From Verrucomicrobiota bacterium (GTDB lineage Bacteria; Verrucomicrobiota; Verrucomicrobiia; Opitutales; Puniceicoccaceae): DNA of 64,000 nucleotides. Where the stretch lies: the NCBI GenBank assembly GCA_038744685.1, contig JBCDMB010000011.1, positions 35,550 to 99,549 of the forward strand. Direction: 5' to 3'. The position numbers and the translations under genes were made by a program. This document shows, in pieces, positions 1 to 8,237 of this stretch (positions are counted from its first letter, which is position 1; the number at the start of each line of letters is the position of its first letter). The notes under the pieces are model-generated. The model was not told the origin of the DNA and did not search any database. It saw only the letters and a program-made list of their open reading frames with translations.

Positions 1-1
1 C

Positions 2-628
2 TTCGCAGCGACCGCGCTTACCGGTCAAACCGCCACCAAAGTCGCTACCTCGAACGAAAGCATTGAAAGTGGTGGGCCGTCCGGGACGCCATGGTTTCAT
101 AACGCTCAGACCCTTGGAACCTTCCAAGAATATGGGATTTCCAGTTTTGCCTTTGTGCCTACGGACTTCGGGTTTCCGACTGTCACTGGAATCTCAGCCA
201 TCAAGATTTCTTACCTGAAAAACGGGGCCAGTTTCACGAAAGACGGACCCGTTGAGTTTTTCATCACCTTCGACACCAAGATCGCCAGCGGGAACTTCAG
301 CGGACTTACCCACAACGGTCTGGCAGCAGGTATTGAAGATACGCAGTTCTCCGATACCCCCACTCTCCAGACTGTCGGAACCGGTTCTTTCGTTGAATCT
401 GCTGGGGGTCTTGTGGATACCTACCCATTGACTCTTTCGCCGGAGTTGGAAACTTCATTGGTCAGCGCCATCAACGGCGGGGAACCATTTGCCGTCATTC
501 TGGGCGCGCCCTCTGGCAACACCTCGGCAACCTACGCAGGCCTTGAAAGTAATCTCTTTGAAAGCAGAGGAGGATCCCAGCCCGACAGCAATAGAACCAG
601 TCTCACGATCACTGCTTCCGGCGAATGA
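2..628 (+). CDS. Secreted protein of unknown function, 5' end outside window
   Basis: The reading frame is open from the window edge to the stop at 628, so at least 208 residues belong to a gene that starts upstream. An internal ATG at 155 should not be taken as the start, because the protein-like reading continues unbroken before it. The visible part is rich in Gly, Ser, Thr and Phe, lacks Cys and membrane segments, and reads like the beta-rich domain of an exported protein. It ends in TITASGE without a PEP-CTERM tail or anchor. I do not recognise the family. It could be the last domain of a large surface or secreted protein. Confidence 0.6.
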   Translation, partial: FAATALTGQTATKVATSNESIESGGPSGTPWFHNAQTLGTFQEYGISSFAFVPTDFGFPTVTGISAIKISYLKNGASFTKDGPVEFFITFDTKIASGNFSGLTHNGLAAGIEDTQFSDTPTLQTVGTGSFVESAGGLVDTYPLTLSPELETSLVSAINGGEPFAVILGAPSGNTSATYAGLESNLFESRGGSQPDSNRTSLTITASGE

Positions 629-660
629 GTCTAACGAAACTAACCACTAGCTAAGTTCTT

Positions 661-683
661 GTAGGAGAGGGTTTATCCCTCGA
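661..683. repeat. Short GTAGGAG-type palindrome downstream of the first gene
   Basis: A GAGGG stem (667-671) pairs with CCCTC (677-681) around a TTTAT loop, 39 bp after the stop at 628 and inside the wording GTAGGAGAGGGTTTATCCC. It may help terminate transcription, although no T-run follows. It also looks like a degenerate member of the GTAGGAG...CCC families of extragenic palindromes seen in many bacterial genomes. Both readings are inferences. Confidence 0.3.
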
Positions 684-1055
684 CAGAAGAGCAGTGAATT
701 CCAACCCTACCGTGTGAGGGGTGAGTCCTATCCCAAAGTCGCGTGCCTCTTCGAAAAGAGCACCGTATCCCGAAAGTCATTTCTAGTAACTACAGGTGGG
801 GCTCCGACAAGCCGTGCACTCTGAAAATAAGTCCCATTGTATTAGACGCGACCACGCTTACTAAAACTGGAACAGAGTCGTGCTAGGACAAGCCTTTACG
901 AGGAGCATAGAGTAGCATCCACCGCAGAGGCGGATGACTTCGGTGCCATGAATATACCGTCAGCCTTTGCGGATCATCGGTCTTCGCGATCGATGCTACA
1001 TGAATTTGCCCGGAGTGATTCTTATTAATTCGCTACTCAAATAGAACCTACTTGG

Positions 1056-1124
1056 GATTCGATGTCGGTATCGAAATCGTGTCTCGAGAGCATTCGATAG
1101 CGATACCGATTTCGATTTCGATTT
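1056..1124. repeat. AATCG-rich inverted repeat, copy 1
   Basis: The left arm (1056-1080) contains TCGGTATCGAAATCG. The right arm (1093-1124) contains CGATACCGATTTCGATTTCG, so the arms can fold on each other. The arms are made of short-period TCGAAA/ATTTCG units. Similar but not identical inverted repeats occur at 53125-53224 and 62314-62417, all outside genes. Confidence 0.5.
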
Positions 1125-1269
1125 TTGCGATCATGCTTTGTACGGGGCGCGGTTTAATAAACTAGTGACATTCATGACAAAGTCTCCCTCTGTTTTTATT
1201 ACCTCGCGGCTTGCCGGACCTGTGGTGAGCCTGCCGAAACGAGCTCACGCCCTACCGCGGAAAACTCCC

Positions 1270-1698
1270 TCAATCCAACTGATCCGGGAACCTCAAAAAC
1301 AGCAAAATTGGCAACTGCGCCAAGACTAGAAAGATCAAAGTGCCGTCCCACGCGGGTAGGCCAAGTTCACCGCCGCCTGCTTCAATGACGCGTGCGGAAA
1401 AAAGAACGCCGATGATCCGCGCGAAGACGAAGATCACCGAGAAAAAAATCAGGACAAAAAACATCCGTCTCCATAGCCCGGGATCCGTCTCGCCCCATCG
1501 ACCGAAGGGAAGGAGGAGAAGAATTCCCAGCAGGATTTCGAATACGGCGCGAGAGACAAAGAACCACGCAGGTTCCCAGGGTGGCTCGATAAAAGTGCGC
1601 GACGCAGAGACGAATAGCACAACCGCTACGACCACAGACAGCCATCGCAGCAGTCGAAGGATTTTTAGCTGGGCAGCCCGATCGCTCTCTTCCGGCAT
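1270..1698 (-). CDS. Small four-helix membrane protein next to the oxidase genes
   Basis: This 142-residue protein has four strongly hydrophobic segments (about residues 17-35, 45-63, 77-98 and 117-136), each with flanking basic or polar residues, so it is probably an inner-membrane protein. It starts 5 bp after the stop of the cytochrome c gene and is very likely co-transcribed with it. No motif or family is recognised. The position beside a caa3-type oxidase suggests a role in respiration or oxidase assembly, but that rests on neighbourhood alone. Confidence 0.6.
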   Translation of the reverse strand: MPEESDRAAQLKILRLLRWLSVVVAVVLFVSASRTFIEPPWEPAWFFVSRAVFEILLGILLLLPFGRWGETDPGLWRRMFFVLIFFSVIFVFARIIGVLFSARVIEAGGGELGLPAWDGTLIFLVLAQLPILLFLRFPDQLD

Positions 1699-1703
1699 CG
1701 CCG

Positions 1704-2531
1704 TCAGATCGCTGCGCCCGGAATTACCTCTTCTTCCGGTGCGGCTTCAACGGTGCCGGCATCACCACTGTCTTCTTCCTCAGCCTCTACCGCTTCACCC
1801 ACCTCCTCCACTTCGGGAATGGCCAAAATGGTTTCCAGCTCAGGAAGATCCAACAGCTCGGTAGCTCCCCACGGAGATGCCCGACTGCCATACAAAGCTC
1901 TGGCTTCGGCAACCTGCTCCTCGGAGATCGGTCCCGCATCATTCCCCCAAGCCTGTCGGATGTAGGTAAGGACCGCACCAATATCGCGGTCACTCAAGAT
2001 GCCTGCGAACGCTGGCATATTGCCGTTGTAGACGTTCCCCATGACTTCGATTTCGCCGACGAGTCCATTGATCAAAATCGCCGTCGGTTTTACCCTGTTT
2101 TCAACTACCCAACGGGCACCGACGAGAGGAGGATAGACTCCGGGAACTCCCATCCCTGTTCCTTGGTGACACTGCGCACACTGCTGCGAAAAGACTCGTT
2201 CACCTCTCGCAATCGGATCGAATGCCGGCGCTTCCTGCACCTGGCCAAGCATCGCCGGATCAAAATTGGGGTCGTAGACATCCCAGCGGAACCCAGCTGA
2301 GTTTTTACCCATGTAAATTCCGCAGACAAAAATCACGATCGAGAAAAGAAACAGCAGAGCGATGGGGACGGGAGGAAACCCTTCCCGCGGTTCCTCTTTC
2401 TCCCTCATCAACTGAGCATGCACGTCCTGCATCTCCGGATCCGAGAGTGGGGACTTTTCCGAGCGGGGCTCGTGTTTCAGGGCGGGGGGAAGTTCGTCCT
2501 TACCGCTGCCCATGTCAGGCTGGTCGTTCAT
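1704..2531 (-). CDS. Membrane-anchored class I cytochrome c
   Basis: The protein has a soluble, charged N-terminal segment of about 50 residues, one membrane helix (about residues 55-73), then a cytochrome c domain with the haem-binding motif CAQCH and a likely axial Met in NGNMPAF. The acidic Ala/Glu-rich C-terminal tail is low complexity. The haem domain should face the periplasm, where it could donate electrons to the oxidase encoded divergently at 2614. The ATG at 2531 was chosen over an upstream TTG at 2543; the choice is not certain. It is separated from coxB by only about 80 bp, so the two promoters must be closely packed. Confidence 0.8.
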   Translation of the reverse strand: MNDQPDMGSGKDELPPALKHEPRSEKSPLSDPEMQDVHAQLMREKEEPREGFPPVPIALLFLFSIVIFVCGIYMGKNSAGFRWDVYDPNFDPAMLGQVQEAPAFDPIARGERVFSQQCAQCHQGTGMGVPGVYPPLVGARWVVENRVKPTAILINGLVGEIEVMGNVYNGNMPAFAGILSDRDIGAVLTYIRQAWGNDAGPISEEQVAEARALYGSRASPWGATELLDLPELETILAIPEVEEVGEAVEAEEEDSGDAGTVEAAPEEEVIPGAAI

Positions 2532-2613
2532 TCCTTGATTCAATCGTTGCTATCCTTACCCCATTCACCTTAGTCTGCCTACACAAAAGTTTCAATAGTC
2601 ACGCCCCTTCTTA

Positions 2614-3804
2614 ATGTTAGGCAATTTCCTTCGGCGATTCACGCCGCTTCTCACAGTTCTCTTCCTTGCAGGTTGCAATTTCAATGCCCGGCAATCGTTC
2701 ATGGACCCCAAGGGCGTTATTGCAGAAAAGCAATACCACCTGTTCATGCTCACGGTTGGGGTGACCGCCGGAATCTTCGTCGTTGTCGGAGGAGTGCTCT
2801 TGTGGACAGTTTGGCGCTATCGCGAGAAGAAAGGACAAAAGGATGAGCTGCCCTCCCAGTCCCACGGAAATCCTCTCATCGAAATTGGGCTGATCGGCGT
2901 CTCGGTAGCACTCCTCGTGGTTATCGCGGTCCCCACTCTAAGAGAGATCTGGTATACCCACAGCATGCCTGACGACCCCGCCAGTAATCTCGGGCAGTGG
3001 TTTGATGGAGAAACCGCGGAAGATACCGACGAGGAACCGTTGATCGTATACGCTCGCGGTTGGCAGTGGTGGTTCTCCTTCGAATACCCACAGCTGGGGA
3101 TCACAACCGGAAATGAATTTGCGATCCCTGCGGGAAAGACAGTCCGCATAGAATTGCGAGGTGAAGACGTGATCCACTCTTTCTGGCTTCCGAAAATCGC
3201 TGGAAAAGTCGATATGATCCCCGGGCGAAACAATTACATGTGGATTCGTTCAGATGAACCCGGTTATTACTATGGGCAGTGCGCCGAGTATTGCGGAGAG
3301 GCCCATGCTTACATGCAGTTCCGGACCGAGGTTCTACCCGAAGAGGAATTTGAAAAATGGGTGGAAGAACGCCGCTCCTATCCAGCACCACCAGCTGGGG
3401 AGGATTGGAACCAATTCATCGGGATGATGGCAAGGACTCCGGAAGAGCTCCCTAGTGACGATCTAATCAAGGGCGCAGGCCTCTTTTTCGGCAAGGGCAC
3501 CTGCGTGCAATGCCACGCAATCGACGGGACCATTGCCGCAGGAAAGCTGGGGCCAAACCTGACCCACGTTGCCGACAACCGTTCCATCGCCGCTGGATGG
3601 ATGGAACACGAGAACCCCGATGGGTCGATCAACAAAGAGCAGCAACTCGAGAACTTCTACAACTGGATCCGGGAATCCGAGAAGATTAAGCCCGGTAATC
3701 TCATGTATTATGGAAGCCGAGGAATGAACAACGGTCTAAACAACGTCGAACTCAGTGATGAGGAGGTTCGACAGATCGCCGTGTTCATGCAGGCGCTCCA
3801 ATAG
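2614..3804 (+). CDS. coxB: caa3-type cytochrome c oxidase subunit II with fused cytochrome c
   Basis: Subunit II (ctaC type) accepts electrons at the CuA centre and passes them to subunit I. The 396-residue product begins with a lipoprotein signal (LFLAGC, Cys21) and has two membrane helices (about 42-66 and 88-107). The cupredoxin domain carries the CuA ligands His188, Cys223, Cys227, His231 and Met234 in GQCAEYCGEAHAYM. A C-terminal cytochrome c domain follows, with CVQCH at 297-301. The fused haem domain marks it as caa3-type, which oxidises cytochrome c or a similar donor. It is the first gene of the oxidase operon and lies 8 bp before ctaD. Confidence 0.95.
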   Translation: MLGNFLRRFTPLLTVLFLAGCNFNARQSFMDPKGVIAEKQYHLFMLTVGVTAGIFVVVGGVLLWTVWRYREKKGQKDELPSQSHGNPLIEIGLIGVSVALLVVIAVPTLREIWYTHSMPDDPASNLGQWFDGETAEDTDEEPLIVYARGWQWWFSFEYPQLGITTGNEFAIPAGKTVRIELRGEDVIHSFWLPKIAGKVDMIPGRNNYMWIRSDEPGYYYGQCAEYCGEAHAYMQFRTEVLPEEEFEKWVEERRSYPAPPAGEDWNQFIGMMARTPEELPSDDLIKGAGLFFGKGTCVQCHAIDGTIAAGKLGPNLTHVADNRSIAAGWMEHENPDGSINKEQQLENFYNWIRESEKIKPGNLMYYGSRGMNNGLNNVELSDEEVRQIAVFMQALQ

Positions 3805-3812
3805 CACTTTCC

Positions 3813-5786
3813 ATGTCCCTCACCACTACAACGACAACCGCTCCGAGCCCTACTCCTCCTCATACGAGTGAAGAGGGACCATCGCGGAGCAACATCGGGC
3901 TGGTTCGGCCCGATTTCTCTACTGGTCTCAAGGATCTATTGACGACAGTCGATCACAAGAAAATCGGAGCGATGTATGCGATTTTCGCTCTGGCTTTTCT
4001 CATTATCGGTGGTGTCGAGGCCTTATTCATCCGCGCCCAACTAGCAGTGGCTGAGAACAATCTGGTCTCTGCCGAGACTTACAACCAGCTCTTTACCATG
4101 CACGGAACGACCATGGTCTTCCTTGCGGTCATGCCACTGAGTTCCGCCTTCTTCAATTTTCTCGTCCCCTTGCAGATCGGCGCTCGGGATGTCGCCTTCC
4201 CTAGACTCAACGCCTTTAGCCTTTGGACCTTTGTCGCAGGGGCTATCGTAGTGAACATTAGCTGGTTGTTCCAGGCAGCCCAGGCTCTGGGATGGTTTAC
4301 CACTGAGAACGGTATGACTGACATTGTCCCAGCGGGGGGATGGTTTGGATATGCACCGCTGACCAGTGATGAGTATACTGGCATCGGAACTGATTTTTGG
4401 ATCTTCGGCCTTCAGGTTCTTGGCATTGCCTCGATTGCAGCCTCGTTGAATTTTATCGTTACGATCATCAACTTCCGGGCACCGGGAATGAAGATGATGC
4501 GACTCCCGGTTTTCGTTTGGATGACTCTGATCACGTCGATTCTGGTGATCTTTGCGTTCCCCCCGATCACAGTCGCTCTCGGGGAGCTCATGTTTGATCG
4601 CTATTTTGGAACGAACTTTTTCCGTGTTGATCAGGGGGGACAACCCATCCTTTGGCAGCATCTTTTCTGGGTCTTTGGTCACCCGGAGGTTTACATCCTC
4701 ATCCTCCCTGCGATGGGTATCATCTCTGAGATCCTCCCAGTCTCCTCCAAGAAACCGTTGTTCGGCTATTCCCTCATCGTCTTTTCCGGAGCCGTGATCG
4801 GCTTTCTAGGTTTTGCCGTTTGGAGTCACCACATGTTCACCACCGGACTGGGCAAAGTTGCCACCGCTGCCTTCTCACTTCTGACAATGGCGATCGCCGT
4901 GCCGACTGGAGTGAAGATATTCAATTGGATTGGAACCCTCTGGGGTGGTCGGATCAAGTTCACCGTCCCGATGGTGCTTTCTCTAGGATTCATCTGGATG
5001 TTCATGATGGGTGGTTTCTCCGGAATCATGCACTCTTCCGCCCCTTCGGACGCTCAACAGCAGGACTCCTACTTCGTAGTCGCGCACTTCCACTACGTCC
5101 TCATCGGAGGAAGCATCCTTTCCCTGATGGCTGGGGTCTACTTCTGGATGCCGAAGATGACCGGAAAGATGTGGTACGGTAAGTTGGGTTATTGGGTCGC
5201 GGGAATTGTAATCGTCGGTCTGAACCTGACCTTCTTCCCGATGCACTTCCTCGGAATGATTGGGATGCCTCGTCGGACCCATACCTATCTCGAGGGGACC
5301 GGGTGGGAGCCCATGAATCTGGTCTGCACGATCGGTGCTTTCATTCTCGCAATCGGTATCTTCTTCTTTCTCTACGATATCTTCCGCACCCTGCGGAAAG
5401 GTCCACCTGCTGGAGACGACCCTTGGGACGGGCGGACATTGGAATGGACGATCTCCTCACCGCCCCCCGCCTACAACTTTGCCCGCACCCCCATCGTCCA
5501 TTCACGTGACGCTCTATGGGCGCACAAACATGGGAAGGAGAGTGTGAAGCTGGGATCTGTCGAGCCTTCGCCCGGTGGAATCCATATGCCGAGTAACTCA
5601 TGGTTTCCTCTGGTCGCTTCGGTTGGATTCCTCATCCTCGGTGTGAGTATGGCGCTGAAACAAGCGGGAGTCCCCTATTGTGGATACATTGCCATCTCCG
5701 GCCTTTTGATCACTTTTGTTGGCATCTACCTCTGGGCGCTGGAGGGTCCCGGCGGCTACCACCTCCATCCTGAGGAAAAAGCATGA
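3813..5786 (+). CDS. ctaD: Cytochrome c oxidase subunit I (haem-copper, A1 type)
   Basis: This is the catalytic subunit that reduces oxygen and pumps protons in the inner membrane. Visible ligands include His97 (FTMHGTT), the CuB site His290-Pro-Glu292-Val-Tyr294, the His339-His340 pair and the haem ligands in AHFHYV (His425, His427). The HPEVY Glu and the TGVK motif (Lys368) are the D- and K-channel signatures of A1 oxidases. At 657 residues it is longer than a 12-helix subunit I. Two extra C-terminal helices (about 587-605 and 617-638) match the 14-helix form known from caa3 oxidases, which pairs with a short subunit III. It overlaps ctaE by four bases. Confidence 0.96.
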   Translation: MSLTTTTTTAPSPTPPHTSEEGPSRSNIGLVRPDFSTGLKDLLTTVDHKKIGAMYAIFALAFLIIGGVEALFIRAQLAVAENNLVSAETYNQLFTMHGTTMVFLAVMPLSSAFFNFLVPLQIGARDVAFPRLNAFSLWTFVAGAIVVNISWLFQAAQALGWFTTENGMTDIVPAGGWFGYAPLTSDEYTGIGTDFWIFGLQVLGIASIAASLNFIVTIINFRAPGMKMMRLPVFVWMTLITSILVIFAFPPITVALGELMFDRYFGTNFFRVDQGGQPILWQHLFWVFGHPEVYILILPAMGIISEILPVSSKKPLFGYSLIVFSGAVIGFLGFAVWSHHMFTTGLGKVATAAFSLLTMAIAVPTGVKIFNWIGTLWGGRIKFTVPMVLSLGFIWMFMMGGFSGIMHSSAPSDAQQQDSYFVVAHFHYVLIGGSILSLMAGVYFWMPKMTGKMWYGKLGYWVAGIVIVGLNLTFFPMHFLGMIGMPRRTHTYLEGTGWEPMNLVCTIGAFILAIGIFFFLYDIFRTLRKGPPAGDDPWDGRTLEWTISSPPPAYNFARTPIVHSRDALWAHKHGKESVKLGSVEPSPGGIHMPSNSWFPLVASVGFLILGVSMALKQAGVPYCGYIAISGLLITFVGIYLWALEGPGGYHLHPEEKA

Positions 5787-6391
5787 GCCACGCTGCAGAC
5801 GCTTCCCATCCGGCTGACCACATCCCGACCGGGCTAGACAACAAGAAGCTCATGATGTGGTTGTTCCTCGCGTCCGACTGCATGTTTTTCGGCACTTTGA
5901 TCACGACTCACCTCGTCTATCGAAAAATCTATGAAAACGTAGGCGTGGATCCAATTACGGTATTCGACATTGAGCTAACCACTGCCAGTAGCTTCATCCT
6001 CCTGATGAGTTCTCTCCTGATGGCTCTAGCTGTGTCGGCCATTCACAAAGGGGACGTGAAGTCATTTCGGTGGAATCTCGTCGGAGTCATCATTTTTGGG
6101 ACTCTGTTCCTCGGCGGGCAGGTTTACGAGTTCAACCACTTTGTCCACCTTGGCCTCACTCTCTCAACAGGGACATTTGGTTCGACCTTCTATGTCATGA
6201 CCGGCACACACGGGGTTCACGTCGCTCTCGGGATTCTGTGGCTCATCTCATGGTTGGTTTACTCATTCTCTCCCAAGTTCAACGCGCACGAGAACGCAGT
6301 CGATGTTGAGACCGCAGGGCTTTACTGGCACTTCGTCGACATTGTTTGGATCGTCATCTTCACCGCGGTGTATCTGATCGAGTATGTGTAG
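5783..6391 (+). CDS. ctaE: Cytochrome c oxidase subunit III, short five-helix form
   Basis: The 202-residue protein has five hydrophobic segments and the subunit III signatures VYEFNHF and MTGTHGVHV. It ends in WHFVDIVWIVIFTAVYL, typical of the family's last helix. The usual first two helices are absent, as in the caa3 oxidases whose subunit I has two extra helices. The start overlaps the ctaD stop in an ATGA, so translation is probably coupled. It stabilises subunit I in the membrane. A repeat element follows before the last oxidase gene. Confidence 0.94.
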   Translation: MSHAADASHPADHIPTGLDNKKLMMWLFLASDCMFFGTLITTHLVYRKIYENVGVDPITVFDIELTTASSFILLMSSLLMALAVSAIHKGDVKSFRWNLVGVIIFGTLFLGGQVYEFNHFVHLGLTLSTGTFGSTFYVMTGTHGVHVALGILWLISWLVYSFSPKFNAHENAVDVETAGLYWHFVDIVWIVIFTAVYLIEYV

Positions 6392-6396
6392 GGATG

Positions 6397-6610
6397 AACC
6401 ACAGAGGGCACGAAAAACACGAAGGAACTGAAGAGTGTTAAAGCTATCGACCCCATTCACGTCGCAACAAATCCTGACCTACATGAAACTCGCGCAAATC
6501 CATCTCGGGCTGATTCTCAACTTCAACGTTTCTACACTCAAGGACGGTATCAAGCGCCTCATTCTCTAGCCCTCAGATTCTCTGTGCTCTCCGAGTCCTT
6601 CGTGGTTGCC
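6397..6610. mobile_element. MITE-like repeat element inside the oxidase operon
   Basis: The left end reads AACCACAGAGGGCACGAAAA and the right end reads CTCTGTGCTCTCCGAGTCCT followed by TCGTGGTT, forming imperfect terminal inverted repeats. Such ACCACAGAGG/CACGAA ends recur in genomes of this kind around fragments of GxxExxY genes, and one such fragment lies within this element. It occupies almost the whole gap between ctaE and ctaF, so the element appears to have settled between two genes of one operon. No transposase is encoded, and no target duplication was identified. Confidence 0.55.
6425..6569 (+). pseudogene. Frameshifted C-terminal remnant of a GxxExxY-family protein
   Basis: Codons from 6425 read ELKSVKAIDPIHVA. 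After one surplus base near 6467 the reading continues as QILTYMKLAQIHLGLILNFN and then STLKDGIKRLIL before a TAG at 6567-6569. Joined, this matches the conserved end of the GxxExxY proteins (a PD-(D/E)XK-like family of unknown function), which typically close with a ...LPIH.AQ.LTYLK...GLL.NF...LKDGI.R pattern. Roughly the first two thirds of a normal-length protein are missing and the frame is broken, so this is a relic. It lies inside the repeat element at 6397-6610. Confidence 0.72.
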
Positions 6611-6642
6611 CAACTCGCAGATTCAAATCCAAAACACCACCC

Positions 6643-7035
6643 ATGTCACACGCCACGGTAGCCGATCCCTCAGTCGATAAAGAATTTCTCATCGCTGAGC
6701 AGAAAAAGTATTTCACTTTCATGAATCTGGCCTTCCTGATGACGGCTTTGACGGGCATCGAGCTGGTGATCATTTTCCTCCCCTTTCCCGGCTCGTGGTT
6801 GATTTTTGGTTCTCTGATTTTTTTGTCCCTCGTAAAGTTTGTCGGCGTGATTTTTTGGTTCATGCACCTCATTTACGACGGGAAATTGCTGACCATAATT
6901 TTTCTCTTCGGCATGGCACTCGCATCCGGAACCGCCGCCGCCCTTCTGCTCCTTTTCGACGACAAGCACATCGACAAAGATCTACCGTTCTACCAGGAAG
7001 CTGAACTTATGGAAAGCGATGGTGCCGGGCATTGA
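6643..7035 (+). CDS. ctaF: Cytochrome c oxidase subunit IV (prokaryotic type)
   Basis: The 130-residue protein has three hydrophobic helices (about 27-48, 51-72 and 79-104). It also carries the KFVGVIFWFMHLIYD stretch typical of the small fourth subunit of caa3 and bo3 oxidases, which aids assembly. It belongs functionally to the coxB-ctaD-ctaE operon but is separated from ctaE by about 250 bp occupied by a repeat element. It may therefore depend on read-through or on a promoter brought by the element. Confidence 0.85.
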   Translation: MSHATVADPSVDKEFLIAEQKKYFTFMNLAFLMTALTGIELVIIFLPFPGSWLIFGSLIFLSLVKFVGVIFWFMHLIYDGKLLTIIFLFGMALASGTAAALLLLFDDKHIDKDLPFYQEAELMESDGAGH

Positions 7036-7195
7036 ATATCGAGCCGGTTCTTTTCCTTGCTGAGGGGGCATAGGGAGCCACCCAAAGGCGCCACGGACCG
7101 AGCTGAAAAACAGCAAAGAGACAGCTTCACCCTGGAGATGAGAGTTTCGCTTTTGGCATCGACCTTTTTCGCATCCTGACGCTACACAAGACTCA

Positions 7196-8131
7196 GTGGA
7201 AGCCGCTGCACAGGTTTTGGAGTCTTTGCCCTGGTTGGGGTGGGTTTTCGCTTTTGTCCTAGGTTCAATCGTCGGGAGCTTCCTCAATGTCTGTATCTAC
7301 CGGATTCCCGAAGGTAAATCAGTCATATTTCCCGGCTCGAAATGTGCCTGCGGAAAATCAATCTCTTGGTATGACAATATTCCTATTCTGAGCTGGTTCA
7401 TCCTCCGGGGAAATGCCCGCTGCTGCGACCTCCGTTTTTCTATCCGCTACCCCTTTGTCGAGTTTCTAACCGGCTGCCTTTTCCTAGCTTCTTGGCTAAT
7501 TGCACCAATCCCTGTAGCACTCTGCTGGTGGGTGTTCTTCGCACTCCTCGTGCCTGCAGTCTTCATCGATCTCGATCATTTCATCATTCCGGATCGTTTT
7601 TCGGTTGGTGGAATGTTTGTCGGAGTCTTTTTGTCGGCTTTAGTCCCTGAGCTCCACGATTTTGCCAATCCCGGAGGTGTTGCCACGTTCTCCGGGTTGA
7701 GCACTGCGGTTATCGGCGCACTCGTTGGATCTGCCGTCCTGTATTGGTTCGGAGCCATTGCGGAGATTATCTTTCGAAAAGAGGCACTCGGCCAGGGCGA
7801 CGTAAAATTGGCGGGCTGTTTCGGCGCTTTTTGTGGTTGGGAGGGTGCGGTATTCTCCCTTTTTGGCGGTGCGGTGATAGGAACCGTTGTTCTTCTCCCC
7901 ATTCTCCTCTGGAAGCGGGTCAGTGGAGATGGGGAAAAATCAATCGAACCCCCCAAGAACGATGGTCGGGAAGGGGAGTCGGAAGAAGAAAGTGAAACTC
8001 TTGGCTTCGGAACGGCAGTTCCATTTGGACCCATGCTCTGCCTCGCGGTAACGCTTTACGTATTCTGGCTTAGAGAGCCAGTGCGAAACTGGATTGCCGA
8101 TGTCGGCGATCTGCTACGAGTTCTTTTGTAG
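7196..8131 (+). CDS. pilD: Prepilin leader peptidase / N-methyltransferase
   Basis: This inner-membrane aspartate protease cleaves and N-methylates type IV pilin-like precursors. The N-terminal motif GSFLNVCIYRIPEGKS, the first catalytic Asp in FIDLDHFIIPDR and the second in GQGDVKL are all present across seven to eight helices. The cytoplasmic zinc-loop cysteines are spaced unusually as CAC and CC instead of two CxxC pairs. An acidic insertion of about 40 residues (about 243-282) precedes the final helix. The start is GTG. No pilin or secretion genes lie nearby, so its substrates are encoded elsewhere. Confidence 0.9.
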   Translation: MEAAAQVLESLPWLGWVFAFVLGSIVGSFLNVCIYRIPEGKSVIFPGSKCACGKSISWYDNIPILSWFILRGNARCCDLRFSIRYPFVEFLTGCLFLASWLIAPIPVALCWWVFFALLVPAVFIDLDHFIIPDRFSVGGMFVGVFLSALVPELHDFANPGGVATFSGLSTAVIGALVGSAVLYWFGAIAEIIFRKEALGQGDVKLAGCFGAFCGWEGAVFSLFGGAVIGTVVLLPILLWKRVSGDGEKSIEPPKNDGREGESEEESETLGFGTAVPFGPMLCLAVTLYVFWLREPVRNWIADVGDLLRVLL

Positions 8132-8237
8132 CAATGCCTCGACCCTGCATCAAGAAACCCCTTTCTCACGAACCCACCTTCCTGTTTGAAGGATGACAAA
8201 ATAATCAATATCGTTCCTGCTTTCTAAGACCATCTCC

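Larger units (their letters stand above)
629..1269. other. Gene-free stretch of about 640 bp
   Basis: No reading frame here looks protein-coding; the short frame at 1138-1329 runs antisense into the next gene and has no family-like sequence. The stretch holds the small palindrome at 661-683 and the AATCG-rich inverted repeat at 1056-1124. No tRNA-like fold was found. Confidence 0.5.

Noticed and set aside
629..1269. A tRNA or small RNA gene in the first gene-free stretch
   Set aside because: No cloverleaf, TTCGA loop with matching acceptor stem or promoter-terminator pair could be built.
4041..4682. A long minus-strand frame (about 213 codons) across ctaD
   Set aside because: It lies wholly antisense within a clear oxidase gene, has no family-like sequence and an unnatural charge pattern, so it is a shadow of ctaD.
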